NCBI GenBank assembly: GCA_023078555.1
Contig: CM041201.1
Span: 7,943,172 to 8,007,171, forward strand
Length of the DNA: 64,000 nucleotides
DNA from: Ulva prolifera
Lineage: Eukaryota > Chlorophyta > Ulvophyceae > Ulvales > Ulvaceae
Direction: 5' to 3'
Position numbers and translations under genes: made by a program. Below, piece after piece: positions 35,501-45,904 of this stretch (its first letter is position 1; each line of letters starts with the position of its first letter). The notes below the pieces were generated by a model. The model was not told the origin of the DNA. It saw only the letters and a program-made list of their open reading frames with translations, and did not search any database.

Positions 35501-37251
35501 GGTGCAGCCCTCCCATCTCCACCTGCCCCCGCCGCCGTGTCTGATCCACCTCACCATGCTCGCTGCTCCGGCACGTGTTCAGCGCCCCGGGAGCCCTCCG
35601 CCTGGTGTCTGCAGATATGCCCGCGGCAGCGGGGGCATCCAGGACCCCCTTGTGCGCGGTGGCGTGGACATGATGGTGCTCGTTGCCGCCCGACAAGGAA
35701 CGCTGCCCCTGCTGAATGCTGCTCGCGCCAATAGAATGGTCTCCTCGAAGGTGCACCGCCGAGGTGGCGCCCGCGGGAGCCGCAGGTGAAAGCCACGCGT
35801 TGACTTTATCCACAGCGTCCGGCCCAGCAGCCGAGCAACCAAGGAACTGCACCATATGGAGACCTCAAACGCATGATCGTCCTGTGCGGTGTGGACTTTG
35901 CGTGCTGCATACGAAAGCCAGCTGGTGAGGTCAGCAAGAACTGCAGTCCGCGAGCAGACGCAGGAACTGTGTCTGTTCGCTCACCAAAACAGCCACGTGA
36001 GCGCATACGAAACTACCAAAAAGTCGGTCGTCGTCGGCTGCACCTGGAGCGTGGGAAGCTGGTGTGTGTGGTGGGACGTGACCCCGTTGGCAGCCCCACT
36101 GCATCTGAGACCTCCATCAATTACCCACGAGTTTGGCTGCACACCAGCAGCGGGCGCAGCGTCGACCTCGCTCCACACCTGGTCCCCATCCATCAGTGGA
36201 CCTGGCAGCTGGATACAATCTGGAGCGTCTGGATGGGCATGCTGGCAGAATATCGGGGAGTGTGGTGGAGAATGTGTGTGCAGGTGAGAAGCTGCAGCAG
36301 GGCCGAGGCTCATCCCCGGGGGGTCTGTCCGGTCCGGGGTGGCGCGGCCTGGCATGCTGTTGACAGCGGGATCTGGGGGCTGGCCAAGATGCGGGCCAAT
36401 CGATGGTGCTGGCACGCGCTGAGGCTGTTGCACTGCAGGCAGGACTTCCCTACCCAAAACTTCGAGCACGGGAGCTGGTGCTGTCGAGGTGGGTCCCTTG
36501 TGCTGTGGGCGGTTGGGCGATGGCGTCAATGGGCACGCTGAGACATGCTTTTGGGTGGTTGTTGGATGAACCTGTGGTTGGCGCCTGTCGCTGAGAGCGA
36601 AGGAGTTGGGCAGTGCTGGAGCGGCTGCAGGAGGTGGCATGCAGTATAGATCACCGTTGGGGAGATGTTGATCTACATCACGGCATGAGGGTGGATCTTC
36701 GTCGATGGCTCGCAGCTCATTCACGCATTTCAGGTAGTTTTCGGATTGCAAGTGTGCATCAGACAAGGATTGCACCAGCTGGCTGAGCTGGTGTTCAGGC
36801 TGGACCTCCTGCAGCAGAATGACTCGTTGAGACGGCTACCAAGCTGTGGCACAAAAGAGCCGCGCAGGATGCACCTGTCGTCTGATATCTGCAGCCTCCT
36901 GCTGCAGCCGGCTTTGTGCTGCAAGGCGTTCAGCTGCACTGTGGATTCCTGTTCTACTGATGGTCTCCCAGCGAGTCGGCTTTTTTGTAGCACCTCCCGG
37001 TGTGACTTCATCAGCAGATGCGGAAGCAATGAGACGATCGTCAATGTGTGCTCGCCGGAGCACCATCTTGGCTGCATGTAGTACACAGTGGACAGGTCCA
37101 GACGCAGTCCAGTCAAAAGGCCCCGGATGAAAACAGTACCTTCATCGAACACGGTTCCATCGGTTGAAGATGGATCGAATACACTTGGCGAGGCATTTCC
37201 ACCCACTCTGGACATGTTTAGACTTACGACCTCGTCAAGCCACCTGTCCAT
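29591..37251 (-). CDS. CCDC191/SFI1-like coiled-coil protein with W repeats
   Basis: Firm exons: 34740 and upstream to about 34989, 34658-32889, 32565-32394, 31813-31489, 31318-29591; their phases connect. Upstream open segments at 35160-35855, 35981-36775 and 36836-37251 (starting MDRWLDEVVSL) probably belong to the same gene, but their junctions are not settled. The core has at least eight Trp-centred helical modules (RVLTAWRAA, HPVLHSWAA, ALRTWRAGV, RRACYAWMS, IGCWQTWRD, RTFRIWKDA, ALRGWAADA, RAVSVWRRW). This spacing is seen in SFI1/CCDC191-type centrin-binding centrosome or basal-body proteins. Very long Ala/Gly/Ser-rich low-complexity spacers separate the modules, and the C-terminus is acidic (SDEEDDAEDEDDE). 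One junction uses a GC donor (CAAG/GCACGC at 34740). Exact orthology is uncertain. Confidence 0.65.
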
Positions 37252-38035
37252 GTTTCCTTGCTCTCAGTTACCAGAATTCGAAGCAGGCTACTTCCTGTAC
37301 CCACACAGGCGGGCTTAACCGCGGTCGTAGGTGGTTCTCATTGGCAATACTGCAATGCTTTCAGTCCCGCATCCCCTCGGTCGCCCTGAATCGTTTTGCG
37401 ACAAGCATTCTCTAGATTCATTGGCTACGAATCCGTCGCAGCAGCAGTGACACTGAGAGACACCAACAAACAGCAATTTCGGCGGTACTTCTTGCGTGTT
37501 CACACACGAAATCACCGTTGTGCTGGAGTGTTGCTGGATCACTAGCGGAGTGCTGCCTCTTGAATGCATGTGTGGCATAGGTGATCTGCAATAATGTGCC
37601 CTGCCTCGTCGTTGTCATCAGAGCTCAGCACCCCTTGTGTTTACGGTCAAAAAAAACTCTCTGTAGGCTGTCGTTGCTGGATTTAGCAGGTCGGATGACC
37701 GGAAAGCAGAGCTGCAAACGTCGTCAATTGTATTGGCCGTGATCAGACCTGATATTTGTGGTTCCAGCACAGCAAAAGCGATGTTCAGGAGGATAACAAT
37801 CGATTTGCGGTTCAGTTCTGCACTAGCGGTTGCAGGTTTTCGTGCGATATCTGATCTGTCCGTGAAGCAACGCTGGTGCAATCTATATGATCATTACGAC
37901 AACACATATACATGCATGTTTTGGTCCAGGCCTACATTACCGCGTTCACGGGCCCAGTCCTTAAGCTAAGCTCTTGATGAGTGCGTGCAGCTGTGTTCGC
38001 GCGTAGCACGGTGATAACCCACGCAGCACGCAAGA
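37252..38035. other. spacer, possible divergent promoter
   Basis: Separates the minus-strand coiled-coil gene from the plus-strand DoxX-like cluster. No gene or clear element recognised. Confidence 0.4.
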
Positions 38036-38696
38036 TGAGCCGTCGAGATCAAAAACTTAGCAATGAGCAGATCGCAGAACAGCCGTGGGCAAGCCCTGGA
38101 CGGCCCGGTGCTTACACCTCCAGCCACTCCGAAGCAGCGCAGGCTTCCACACTGGCTGGGGAGAGGCCTTGGTGCCGCTCTCATGTCACCAACGCAACGG
38201 ATGCATCTGCCGTGACGTGCTTTTGCTAGAAAAACAACTGCTCCCGAGTGCAGCGGCAAAGGCAGCTGCAGGAGCCTCATGCTGCATATGCACCGCACGG
38301 GTGGCGTGACCGTGCACCAGCATGGCCGGGGATTTAGCAGCCTTGTGACAAGTATAAGCCAGCCCAGCGCAACACAAGTGGATTTGGTGACAGGGTTGGC
38401 ACTGCTGGGCTGGCTTCACACACGCCGCCACCAGCCCCCTGCCCTGGTCTGCGGCAACGTGTCCTTGATGGACATCTACATGAAGCCTGGTCCTTACACC
38501 CACTGGCCACTGTTCGCCGCGTCGGGACCTGCACATTGATGCCCCAGATTACGAGGAATTGTTTGTGAGTGCGATACCGCCATGTTGAAGGGGCACATGG
38601 AACTCTGGTTTGTGTGCAGGTGAGACACCCGCAACTGTGTGGCCCTCCCCTGCTTCAAGGCATGGGCCTCTCCGACAGCAGCGCCTGGTCACATTC

Positions 38697-38840
38697 TGCA
38701 ATGCTGGTGTGTTACAAGGACAAAGGCAGCAAGGCGGGCAGCACCGCGAAAGAAGCAAACAAACGAAGCAAACACATAGACACCCACGCACGCAACACCC
38801 ACCACGCCCAAAAAAAAAAATCTTTTGCAATGCTGGTGTG
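38697..38840 (+). mobile_element. SINE-like short insertion, copy 2, with A-tail and 15-bp target-site duplication
   Basis: A perfect 15-bp direct repeat (TGCAATGCTGGTGTG) at 38697-38711 and 38826-38840 brackets a 114-bp insert. The insert starts TTACAAGGACAAAGGCAGC and ends in A11 (38810-38820) plus TCTTT. The 5' core is 52/55 identical to the insert at 4114-4168. A-tail, duplication and shared core together point to target-primed retroposition using another element's machinery (inference). Confidence 0.75.
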
Positions 38841-39045
38841 CAGCGAATGCTCAACAGCTGCAGATCAAACTGCCCTATCGGATTATACCACGATTGCCAA
38901 GCTAGCTTTCATCTCTGGTGGATAGGCGTTGCATAGTTTCCGAGAGGCATATGGGTTGTTCAGGGCGCTCTTGGCCTGTCGATTACCCAAGATTGGCTGC
39001 TGTCTGCGAGCTCGGTTGGCTGCTTACTACTTGTACTACTTGGTC

Positions 39046-39304
39046 CACTGGGTTGACGGACGGACGAAAAACTACCCCCTCCGTTTCTGGAGGTCGTGGG
39101 TGCGATTCTGCGTGCGCTTTGGGGAATCGAAATGGCCGTACGTGACCACCTCGCTTAGCACAGGAGGAGGCCCTGTGAGTTACGTACGGTCGTCTGATGG
39201 GGGTTTCTAGGTGGTTTACCCCTTTGGCATATGTGATCCCGTTTCCTCGGAGAGCTGTCATTGTCCAATCGGATATGGCTTAGTATATTCAGATTTACTT
39301 GACT
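39046..39304. mobile_element. about 260-bp insertion inside DoxX-like pseudogene
   Basis: Aligning fragment C to the intact second exon leaves an extra segment here, bounded by ACTTGTA on both sides (near 39028 and 39300). No terminal inverted repeats were found. It contains GGATATGGCTTAGTA, a motif also at 21537, 21562 and (diverged) 39559. Confidence 0.4.
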
Positions 39305-39380
39305 TGTAATAGTCGCAAGCCCAGCCAATATCTACATCCATGTGGACGCACAATTCGCCGGGGTCCGTCGGGGTCGGGCA

Positions 39381-40012
39381 ATGCTGAGAACCGCGCGAAG
39401 CTTCCTAGGCAGCTGACAGGATTCTTCCCCTACAATATGTCATATTGTCTGTTGTGTGGTGCAGCATCAGTGGCACTGGACAGTCAGCAGCGGCCTATCG
39501 TACAAAAGAGTTTGCGTCAATGCTTCAACTTTCTGCCTCCTGGTACCAATACCCTCTTCAGGATACGGCTCAGCAAATGTAAATTGACTTTTCTTTACCG
39601 GTGTATCTCGGAGATACCAGTTCATGGATGTCAGTGCACGGATGTACAAGTTGTACTAGGAAGCTGTTGCAGGCCCTGCTTCAGCTGATTCACAGCACGG
39701 GTGCGTGCTGTCGCACCTGCCTGACAGCACAGGTCCACTGGGTAAGCAGTTGCAGCAGCCTGCCCTCATGCGTGAGTGGCTTAGGTGCAGTCGTGCATGT
39801 CTACGGAGTCCTTTTTTAGCACAAGCCCAGACAGACAAGCGGTTGCCCTCAGATTTGACATGAGTGACACGGACATGATAGACTAGGCTGTCTATTAACG
39901 AACAACTTCCGAAGTCATCGCAGTCTACGCGATCGAACAGCCTTCCTCAACCGTCAATGATGGCCACGAGTTCAGGTGCGCGTACTCTCGCGGAACGCAT
40001 CATCTCTCTCAA
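39381..40012. other. spacer before intact DoxX-like gene
   Basis: No gene recognised, although the true first exon may lie here: ATGATGGCCACGAGTTCAG/GTGCGC near 39957-39975 would be a short first exon with a typical donor for this genome. A GGATACGGCTCAGCAAA motif is at about 39559. Confidence 0.35.
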
Positions 40013-40965
40013 GTGCACGTTGGTGCACTACCATATGAACTCCATATGCACTGCCACCTTTGGATGATGGTGTGGTCTGCGATGGGTCTCCCGCTGACCC
40101 CAGAGGTGTATGCAGCGATCTCCGTGGCACGCTTGCCATGCCTGCGACGCACAGCTCCCTCTAAACATACGGCGCGGACAGTCGCGTGCCAAGTACAGCA
40201 GATCACAAATGAGGATATAGCACAGAAGCCATGGGCTGGCAATGGCTGGCGCGGGGCATTCGTGTCGAGCCAGCCCGAAGCTACGCAGACAGCTGTAGTG
40301 GCGGGGGTGACACTGCTGGGAGCCTTGCTCACCTACTTCACGTACACCACAGCCGGACCATGGGTCTGCAACAATATACCCCTGATGGACACGTACATGG
40401 AGAAGGCCCCATTCATTCAAGGGCCGCTGATTGCAGCAGCAGGAGTGGCGCATTTCTATCCCGCCCACCAGATGTTCTGTGAGATGTACCCCCACCGAGG
40501 TGCATGGGGCTTCTGGTGCGTTGTCGCCTGATGTCTTGCAAAATAGGAAACTGTCCAGATAAGCAAGTGACAGCATTCGGGAGAAAGTGTTCGCTGCTGA
40601 CTCATTCAAGAACCGTTCTGTGTTGCCCTTGCAGGAATCTACCGGGATCGCCAAGCTTCCACGTCTGGTGGACAGGCGTAGCAGAGATACTGGGAGGCGT
40701 GGGAATTGTTCTGGGCGCTCTGGACCTGCCGTTCACCCCAGACTGGCTGCTGCCTGCCAGCTCGTTTGGCTTGTTCCTGCTTGTGACGGTCGTCAGCCCA
40801 GCCAACATGTACATGTGGACGCACAATGCGCCTGGCCCGCTCACAGATGAGGATCTAGCAAAGTATCCTGACAACGTCCTGCCTCTGCCGTTTCACATCG
40901 GCCGCGCAGCTCTTCAGGTCGTCTTACTATCCACTTTCCTTGGCCTAGCTTTCCACAACTACTAG
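40013..40965 (+). CDS. DoxX-like four-helix membrane protein
   Basis: Reliable coding runs from about 40200 (ITNEDIAQKPWAGNGWRG) to a donor at 40515, then exon 40635-40965 with stop. The joint gives GFW|NLPGSPSFHVWW in frame. Hydrophobic segments are VVAGVTLLGALLTYF, the GPLIAAAGVAHF region, GVAEILGGVGIVLGALDL, SSFGLFLLVTVVSPANMYM and AALQVVLLSTFLGLAF. WWTGVAEILGG, PANMYMWTHN and a late Arg/LQ helix match the bacterial DoxX/COG4270 pattern. Function in this family is poorly defined. The first exon is uncertain: 40013 is only the first in-frame ATG. TGTAA lies about 20 nt after the stop. Broken relatives sit just upstream. Confidence 0.7.
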
Positions 40966-41771
40966 AATTGTTCTGCCCCGTTGTAATCAGGGTTACATAC
41001 AGCCTGATATCGTTTGCATGGATTCCTCGCAGCCGGTGGAGCGTGGTGTACACACTCAATGACCTAGCGTGGACTTGATGTTTTCGTAGGAACTTTAGTT
41101 TTGCCCGAGTGCTGCGCAACAAATGTCTGGATGTGATCCGATGAAGCGGTGGGACTTCTTCTGTACATCGATATGTGATTCAGTAGAAACATGGACATCA
41201 CGCGGACTTCACGCAATTCAACAACTGTGGCAGGAGAAGGGAGGATCGACAGGTTCTGATATCAACTTGCATCATCTGTGTGAGGCCTCACTGCCAGAGA
41301 ATCTCATTGCTGGAGAGAAATTGTGCAGGTCGGAATTGCAGGAATGTGCTCATTAGCAAGTGTGCATGGTAACGTTTTTGTTGAGACTGCTTGCATCCGG
41401 AACGCCCCTAAAGCTTACGATTTCATGCTGTGGCTGCAAAATCACCTCAACTCAACGTCGCAAAACTGGCCACGTGTGATCATGTCAACGAGCGGCGTTC
41501 TCACTCGCAACAAAATCGAGTGTGGGCACATGATGTGTATATCCCAGTTGCATAAAACTGCCCTCACCTCTGGCTGAGTAGCATCATGAAGCACAAGGAT
41601 GAAAATTCATAATCGTGTCACTCGCATGCACTCGCCACATGCACACACACGTCCTGCACACAACAGAGTGAGAAGAATGTTACACGGATCCGGCCACCAA
41701 TCAGCCACTTCCAACGCGCTGTCGAGTCACATTGCACGGACACAACAGCCCTGGTGCAAAGGCATGCAGCG
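40966..41771. other. convergent 3' spacer
   Basis: Between the 3' ends of the DoxX-like gene (+) and the RING gene (-). TGTAA motifs occur close to both stops (40982 on plus; TTACA near 41681 for minus). Small frames only. Confidence 0.45.
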
Positions 41772-43512
41772 TCACTGGGGCAGGCCAGCCTGCTGCATCA
41801 CCCCTGGCCGCAGGCAGTACACAAGGTCGATCGACACCCCAACATTGAAGTGCTGGTCCAGGAGGAACTCCTTCAGAGCATGCATGCTGTACTGCATCTC
41901 CCCAGGGGCCAGGTGCGCCTGCACGTCCGCGTCGTCAGGCAGCTCCGCTGTCAGGAACTCCTTCGGAGTCTGCTCGGTCCGCTGCGTCCAGTCCACGTAG
42001 ACTGCGAGGTCGGCTGGCCGCACCCACTCCGCAGCAGGGTAGCTGTGCACCCTGTCGTGCCAGAAGTCCGAGTTGTTGAGGGCTTCTGCTAACACCTGCT
42101 TCAACGCCTGCACAGATGACACACACGCCATCTATCAGCGCAATAGATAGCACACACGAAGAAAAAATACAAACTGACTCTCGACTCTCATACAAACGTG
42201 ACTAATATATATTTATACATCTGAAGAGGCTGCGTACAATGACTAGTAGCTCTGCCAATTTGACAATTCATCAAGGCCGTACTGCAGAGTCTGCCGTAAA
42301 CCTTTGGAAGAGAGGCATGCACAGCACACGAACCACGGCCTGTAGATGGACCTGGAAGCCATGCAAGGGTGGGTGGGAGCTGCAGAGGCGCAGGTGAGAG
42401 GAGACGCACCCCGAGGGTGACCCGCTCCAGAGGGACTCGGAGGTACGGCTTCAGGAGGGCGGGTAGCCGAGTCGCCTCCTGCAGCAGCCCGCTAGCGTGC
42501 CCCCATTCCTTCATCTCTTCGCTCATGGTCATGTGCAATGGCATGAAGAGCACGAGGAACATGTGGCCACTGAGGCTCGCGCTGGCTGGCACGCCGGGGT
42601 GGATCAGCGGCAGCTGCAGCTTGAGAGGCGGCGCCTTCAGATGTGCGCTGCACCGGCGGGACCCTGCCGCGGCCGCGCTAGCTGAAGCCCGGTCTCGTCG
42701 GCCGGCAGCCATGCCCGGATTTGTGGCTGAGGGGTTGGCGAGGCGATCCCCTTGGACAGAGATTTCGAAATGCTTCCGGGCTGCTAGATCCTCAAGCCGT
42801 CGTTCTGCATGCAGCATGCCAGTGATAAGGCACTCGTGCTGCTGTCCTGTAGTGCTGGCTGCGAGACCAGGACACCATCTGATTATTGGTTCGCAACGGG
42901 GAGGTGAAGGACGCAAGGTGGAGCACACGTTCACGATCTACATCTGCATTGACGTAGTCTTGAACTCGCTCTGGCCAGAGCATGCGTATGAGGGAGTCAG
43001 CGGCGTCGTCATATAGAAATTTGCTGCCCTCTCGGGCGACCTTGCGGTTGTTGTTGGCATCCACAACCACTTTGAAAGCACCAAACGCATCCTCGTTGAT
43101 GGTTGCGCTCCCGCCTGCCCCACAAGCTGGGCATTTCCTGAGCTGCAAGATGCCTCTGAGAACTTGAGGATAGACACGATCAAGACTCGAACAGGCATCC
43201 CTCACAAAAACCACTGAGGCCCAAAGATCTCACCTTTCGCTCATACACAATGGAATGTAGACACCTGAAGCAATATAAATGACCACAGTCTTTCATCAAC
43301 CAAGGCTCAATCAGGATACCTTTGCATAGGTTACATGTGCAGTACGGCCGAAGCTTGGTAGCCAATGCCTCCATCTCCCGTTTGTCGTGATCCGACATGC
43401 TCTCCCGAGCTCTGAGCGCTCTTTCACATTGCTGTCTAGATTCCTTTTCTTGCAGGTGTAATGCTTCCGTTTGGGCCGGGATATCCTGCGGTTGTGCCGC
43501 GGGGGCAGCCAT
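41772..43512 (-). CDS. RING-finger protein, PRC1-like (PCGF/RING1 type)
   Basis: Four exons with matching phases: 43512-43234, 43142-42929, 42804-42410, 42107-41772; 1224 bp, 407 aa. The C3HC4 RING uses Cys60, 63, 76, His78, Cys81, 84, 97, 100 (CNLCKGIL, DCGHLYCFRC, CPACG). It follows a coiled-coil-prone Glu/Arg-rich stretch (20-55). Sequence after the RING (DDAADSLIRMLWP) resembles the post-RING helix of Polycomb RING proteins. The C-terminus (MHALKEFLLDQHFNVGVSID then LVYC) resembles the end of a RAWUL domain. Expected role: E3 ligase or chromatin-repressor subunit, nuclear. RING is certain; the Polycomb assignment is a similarity judgement. Confidence 0.65.
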
Positions 43513-45904
43513 CGCTACAATTCCGCCGGTGCTACCAAGCGCGAACCGAAACACTCAGGTGCTAGGGAACGTGTGCAGCGTGAGGCATGGAAGCCCAATG
43601 TCGGTAGCAGCAAGCAGCAGCAACAACGGTGCGCGAGCCGTATGAAGATGATCTGCTTGAAATTGTCAGCCTGCGAAAGCGGCGATCAGTCCAATGTTTG
43701 CTGGTGTTATTTTGAAGGGCGATCCGTGACGATTTTGTGAGCATGCGGACGGCTGAATGGGCCATGCATTCATGTGTACACGGCAGCATGATCGTTTGAT
43801 CTTGGCCGTGGCAACGGCGAGCTCCGGTTGCAGATCGTCACTGAAGACACTAACCGATGAGAAAGCGACATCCTCGGGGCGCCGGCTGAGGCCGCGTTGC
43901 CAAGTGCTCGCTTCAGCGCTGAAACCCAAACGCGCGTGGTTGGCTGTACTCGGATTGGTCGCAAGCAGGTGTCGAACAGCAGGCGACGCTACACAGACGT
44001 AGCTAACTGTATCGTGCGTATTGCGAACCGGATTGACATTGTCAATGTTTGTCGTGCCGCGACGTGCTGGGCGCACAGATGACCACTGTGCACAGGAGTG
44101 CAGAAATCAACCAGCAGGCTCGATCGAGTAGCTCTAGGACACACTGAACGTCAGCATGGGACCCACGCAGCGCTGAAACACTGTACCGTTCAGATTGCGC
44201 CGAGCCGTGCAGATGATTGATCGTGATGCTCTCATTCACAACGCAAAGCGGTGTTTAGTCACTTCGTGAGGAATGCCGTGCCTGACAGCATGCCGAACAT
44301 TGCAACAGACAAATTACATCAGTCTGCAGCATGCCTGCTGCACATATTGAGCGAATATGGTCGGTGTTTTTCTTACGTGTGATTGTCACCGCCACGACAA
44401 GTGAATGTCTCGCTCCAACATAGTTTGAGGAGCGTTCATGCAAACTGAAGCCTGATGCTGCTTCCTCACCTGTCAGTCAATTGCCTGGATGAAATTGTGA
44501 GTTGTGATGCTGCTGTGCTTTCACGAGAGCATGCAGTACTCCTTGTGTGGACCGCTGTCATGCAGGACAGTCCAATGAGCGCCTGAAAGCGTCTAGCTGC
44601 AGCACTCACACGTCACAATCTCTTCCTTGCAATTCCAACTCCGCCAGTCATCACTGTTGGTGCTAGAAGGATGCTCAGCAACCCGAGCAGCTGGTTCATT
44701 GGGCATGCCAATGCAACATCGGTGCATATATGCATGAATCCACATGTACCGAATGCTTCAGAATCGGTCAATTGGCAGAGCTGAAATCACCTGCAGAGAT
44801 CGCACTATCTTCGTTGAGTGTACAGCTCTGCACGATGGTGCTGTACCCACATCCTGATCAGGAGGCTGACCAGCGTGCGGCAGCTATGCACAATCCGTGT
44901 CGGATAGACCTGCCTGATCAGCATTGGCTTGCAACGAAAAATAGAAATAAATATCCCAGGCACTGGCAATGCCAGCAGCAGGCTGGGGCCAACATGCATG
45001 CACAGTGCTTGGCTGACAGTGTTGCGGGCGGCATAGGGCACAGTCCAGAAATGTGTGACAGGTCAAGAGCATAGCCGGAGTGTCGGCTGAAATCCACAGA
45101 ACCTGCAGGCCTTAGCTGTACCAGAACTGGCGAATGTTGCCGAGCCCGCGTGGAACGCGGCTTCCTTGTTCAAAAGATCCTTGATGGCTACAAGTGTGGA
45201 CTCAGTGATTTTGAAAAACAGGCAGCCCGTGATGCTCGGTCTCGAACAGCATAAATCTCCGATGCAGCACAAGAATGAAGACAATGGGGTTTTCGTTACT
45301 TTCGTCTCCAGGTATGGTAGTCAGTCTTCGTAGCGAGAGACTGCATTCGCTCCTGTCCCGTTTATGCTGTGATTATTCAGGCTGAGGCCTCCCGTTCCGT
45401 GATATTCTACACCTGTAGCTGCTTGTATTCATTCGTTCACTTTTGGCTGGAGACTAGGTTTTCCTGTGTTGTTCTCACCTTTCGAAGAGATCCGCGACAG
45501 CATGAGCCAGTTCTGCCGGGTGCGGTGTTCTGAACACAGTATCTTTGTAGAGATCAGACGTGCACGCATGGAATTTCTATATGGCGATGCTTCTTCGTGT
45601 CGCGAAAATGATTCTCGTGCCCAGGAAATGCCCTGACTGGCGCAGCACAGTGTGTGATGTCCACGGAATCGAAACATGCGACATTTACAGGTCAATTCGA
45701 ACAGAAAGGAAGCCAATTTCACTCACATCGGTGATGACCTGACTTCTGGAAAGGGGGAGGGAAACGCGACGCTCATAGCAGGTGAGCAGACGTTATGTAT
45801 TGCATTGCAGCCCATGCCTTGACTTGGCTACAGGTCCAAGAATTCCAGCAGAGCAATGGATATTGTGTGCAGCCAAAAGCAAATCTGCTCCTCTTTCAAC
45901 GACG
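43513..45904. other. 2.4-kb divergent spacer; weak exon-like traces
   Basis: Between the RING gene (-) and the CDT1-like gene (+). A minus-strand trace near 45476-45540 ends in a good donor (GAAAG/GTGAGAAC), and another at 45063-45284 reads FFKITESTLVAIKDLLNKEA. They could be exons of a small unidentified gene, but no family was recognised. Confidence 0.3.

Larger units (their letters stand above)
38036..39380 (+). pseudogene. broken tandem copies of the DoxX-like gene
   Basis: Three fragments match the intact gene at 40200-40965. Fragment A (38075-38180; NEQIAEQPWA, then SHSEAAQASTLAG) matches the first exon's start. Fragment B (38330-38539; QPSATQ, VCGNVSLMDIYM, ending at GPAH stop) overlaps and continues it. 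Fragment C (38893-39045 and 39305-39345) matches the second exon (SFHLWWIGVA, DWLLSASS, then sequence like PANIYI). A stop after WWIGVA, frame changes and a 260-bp insertion break it. A and B cover overlapping parts, so at least two duplication events are needed. Confidence 0.75.
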
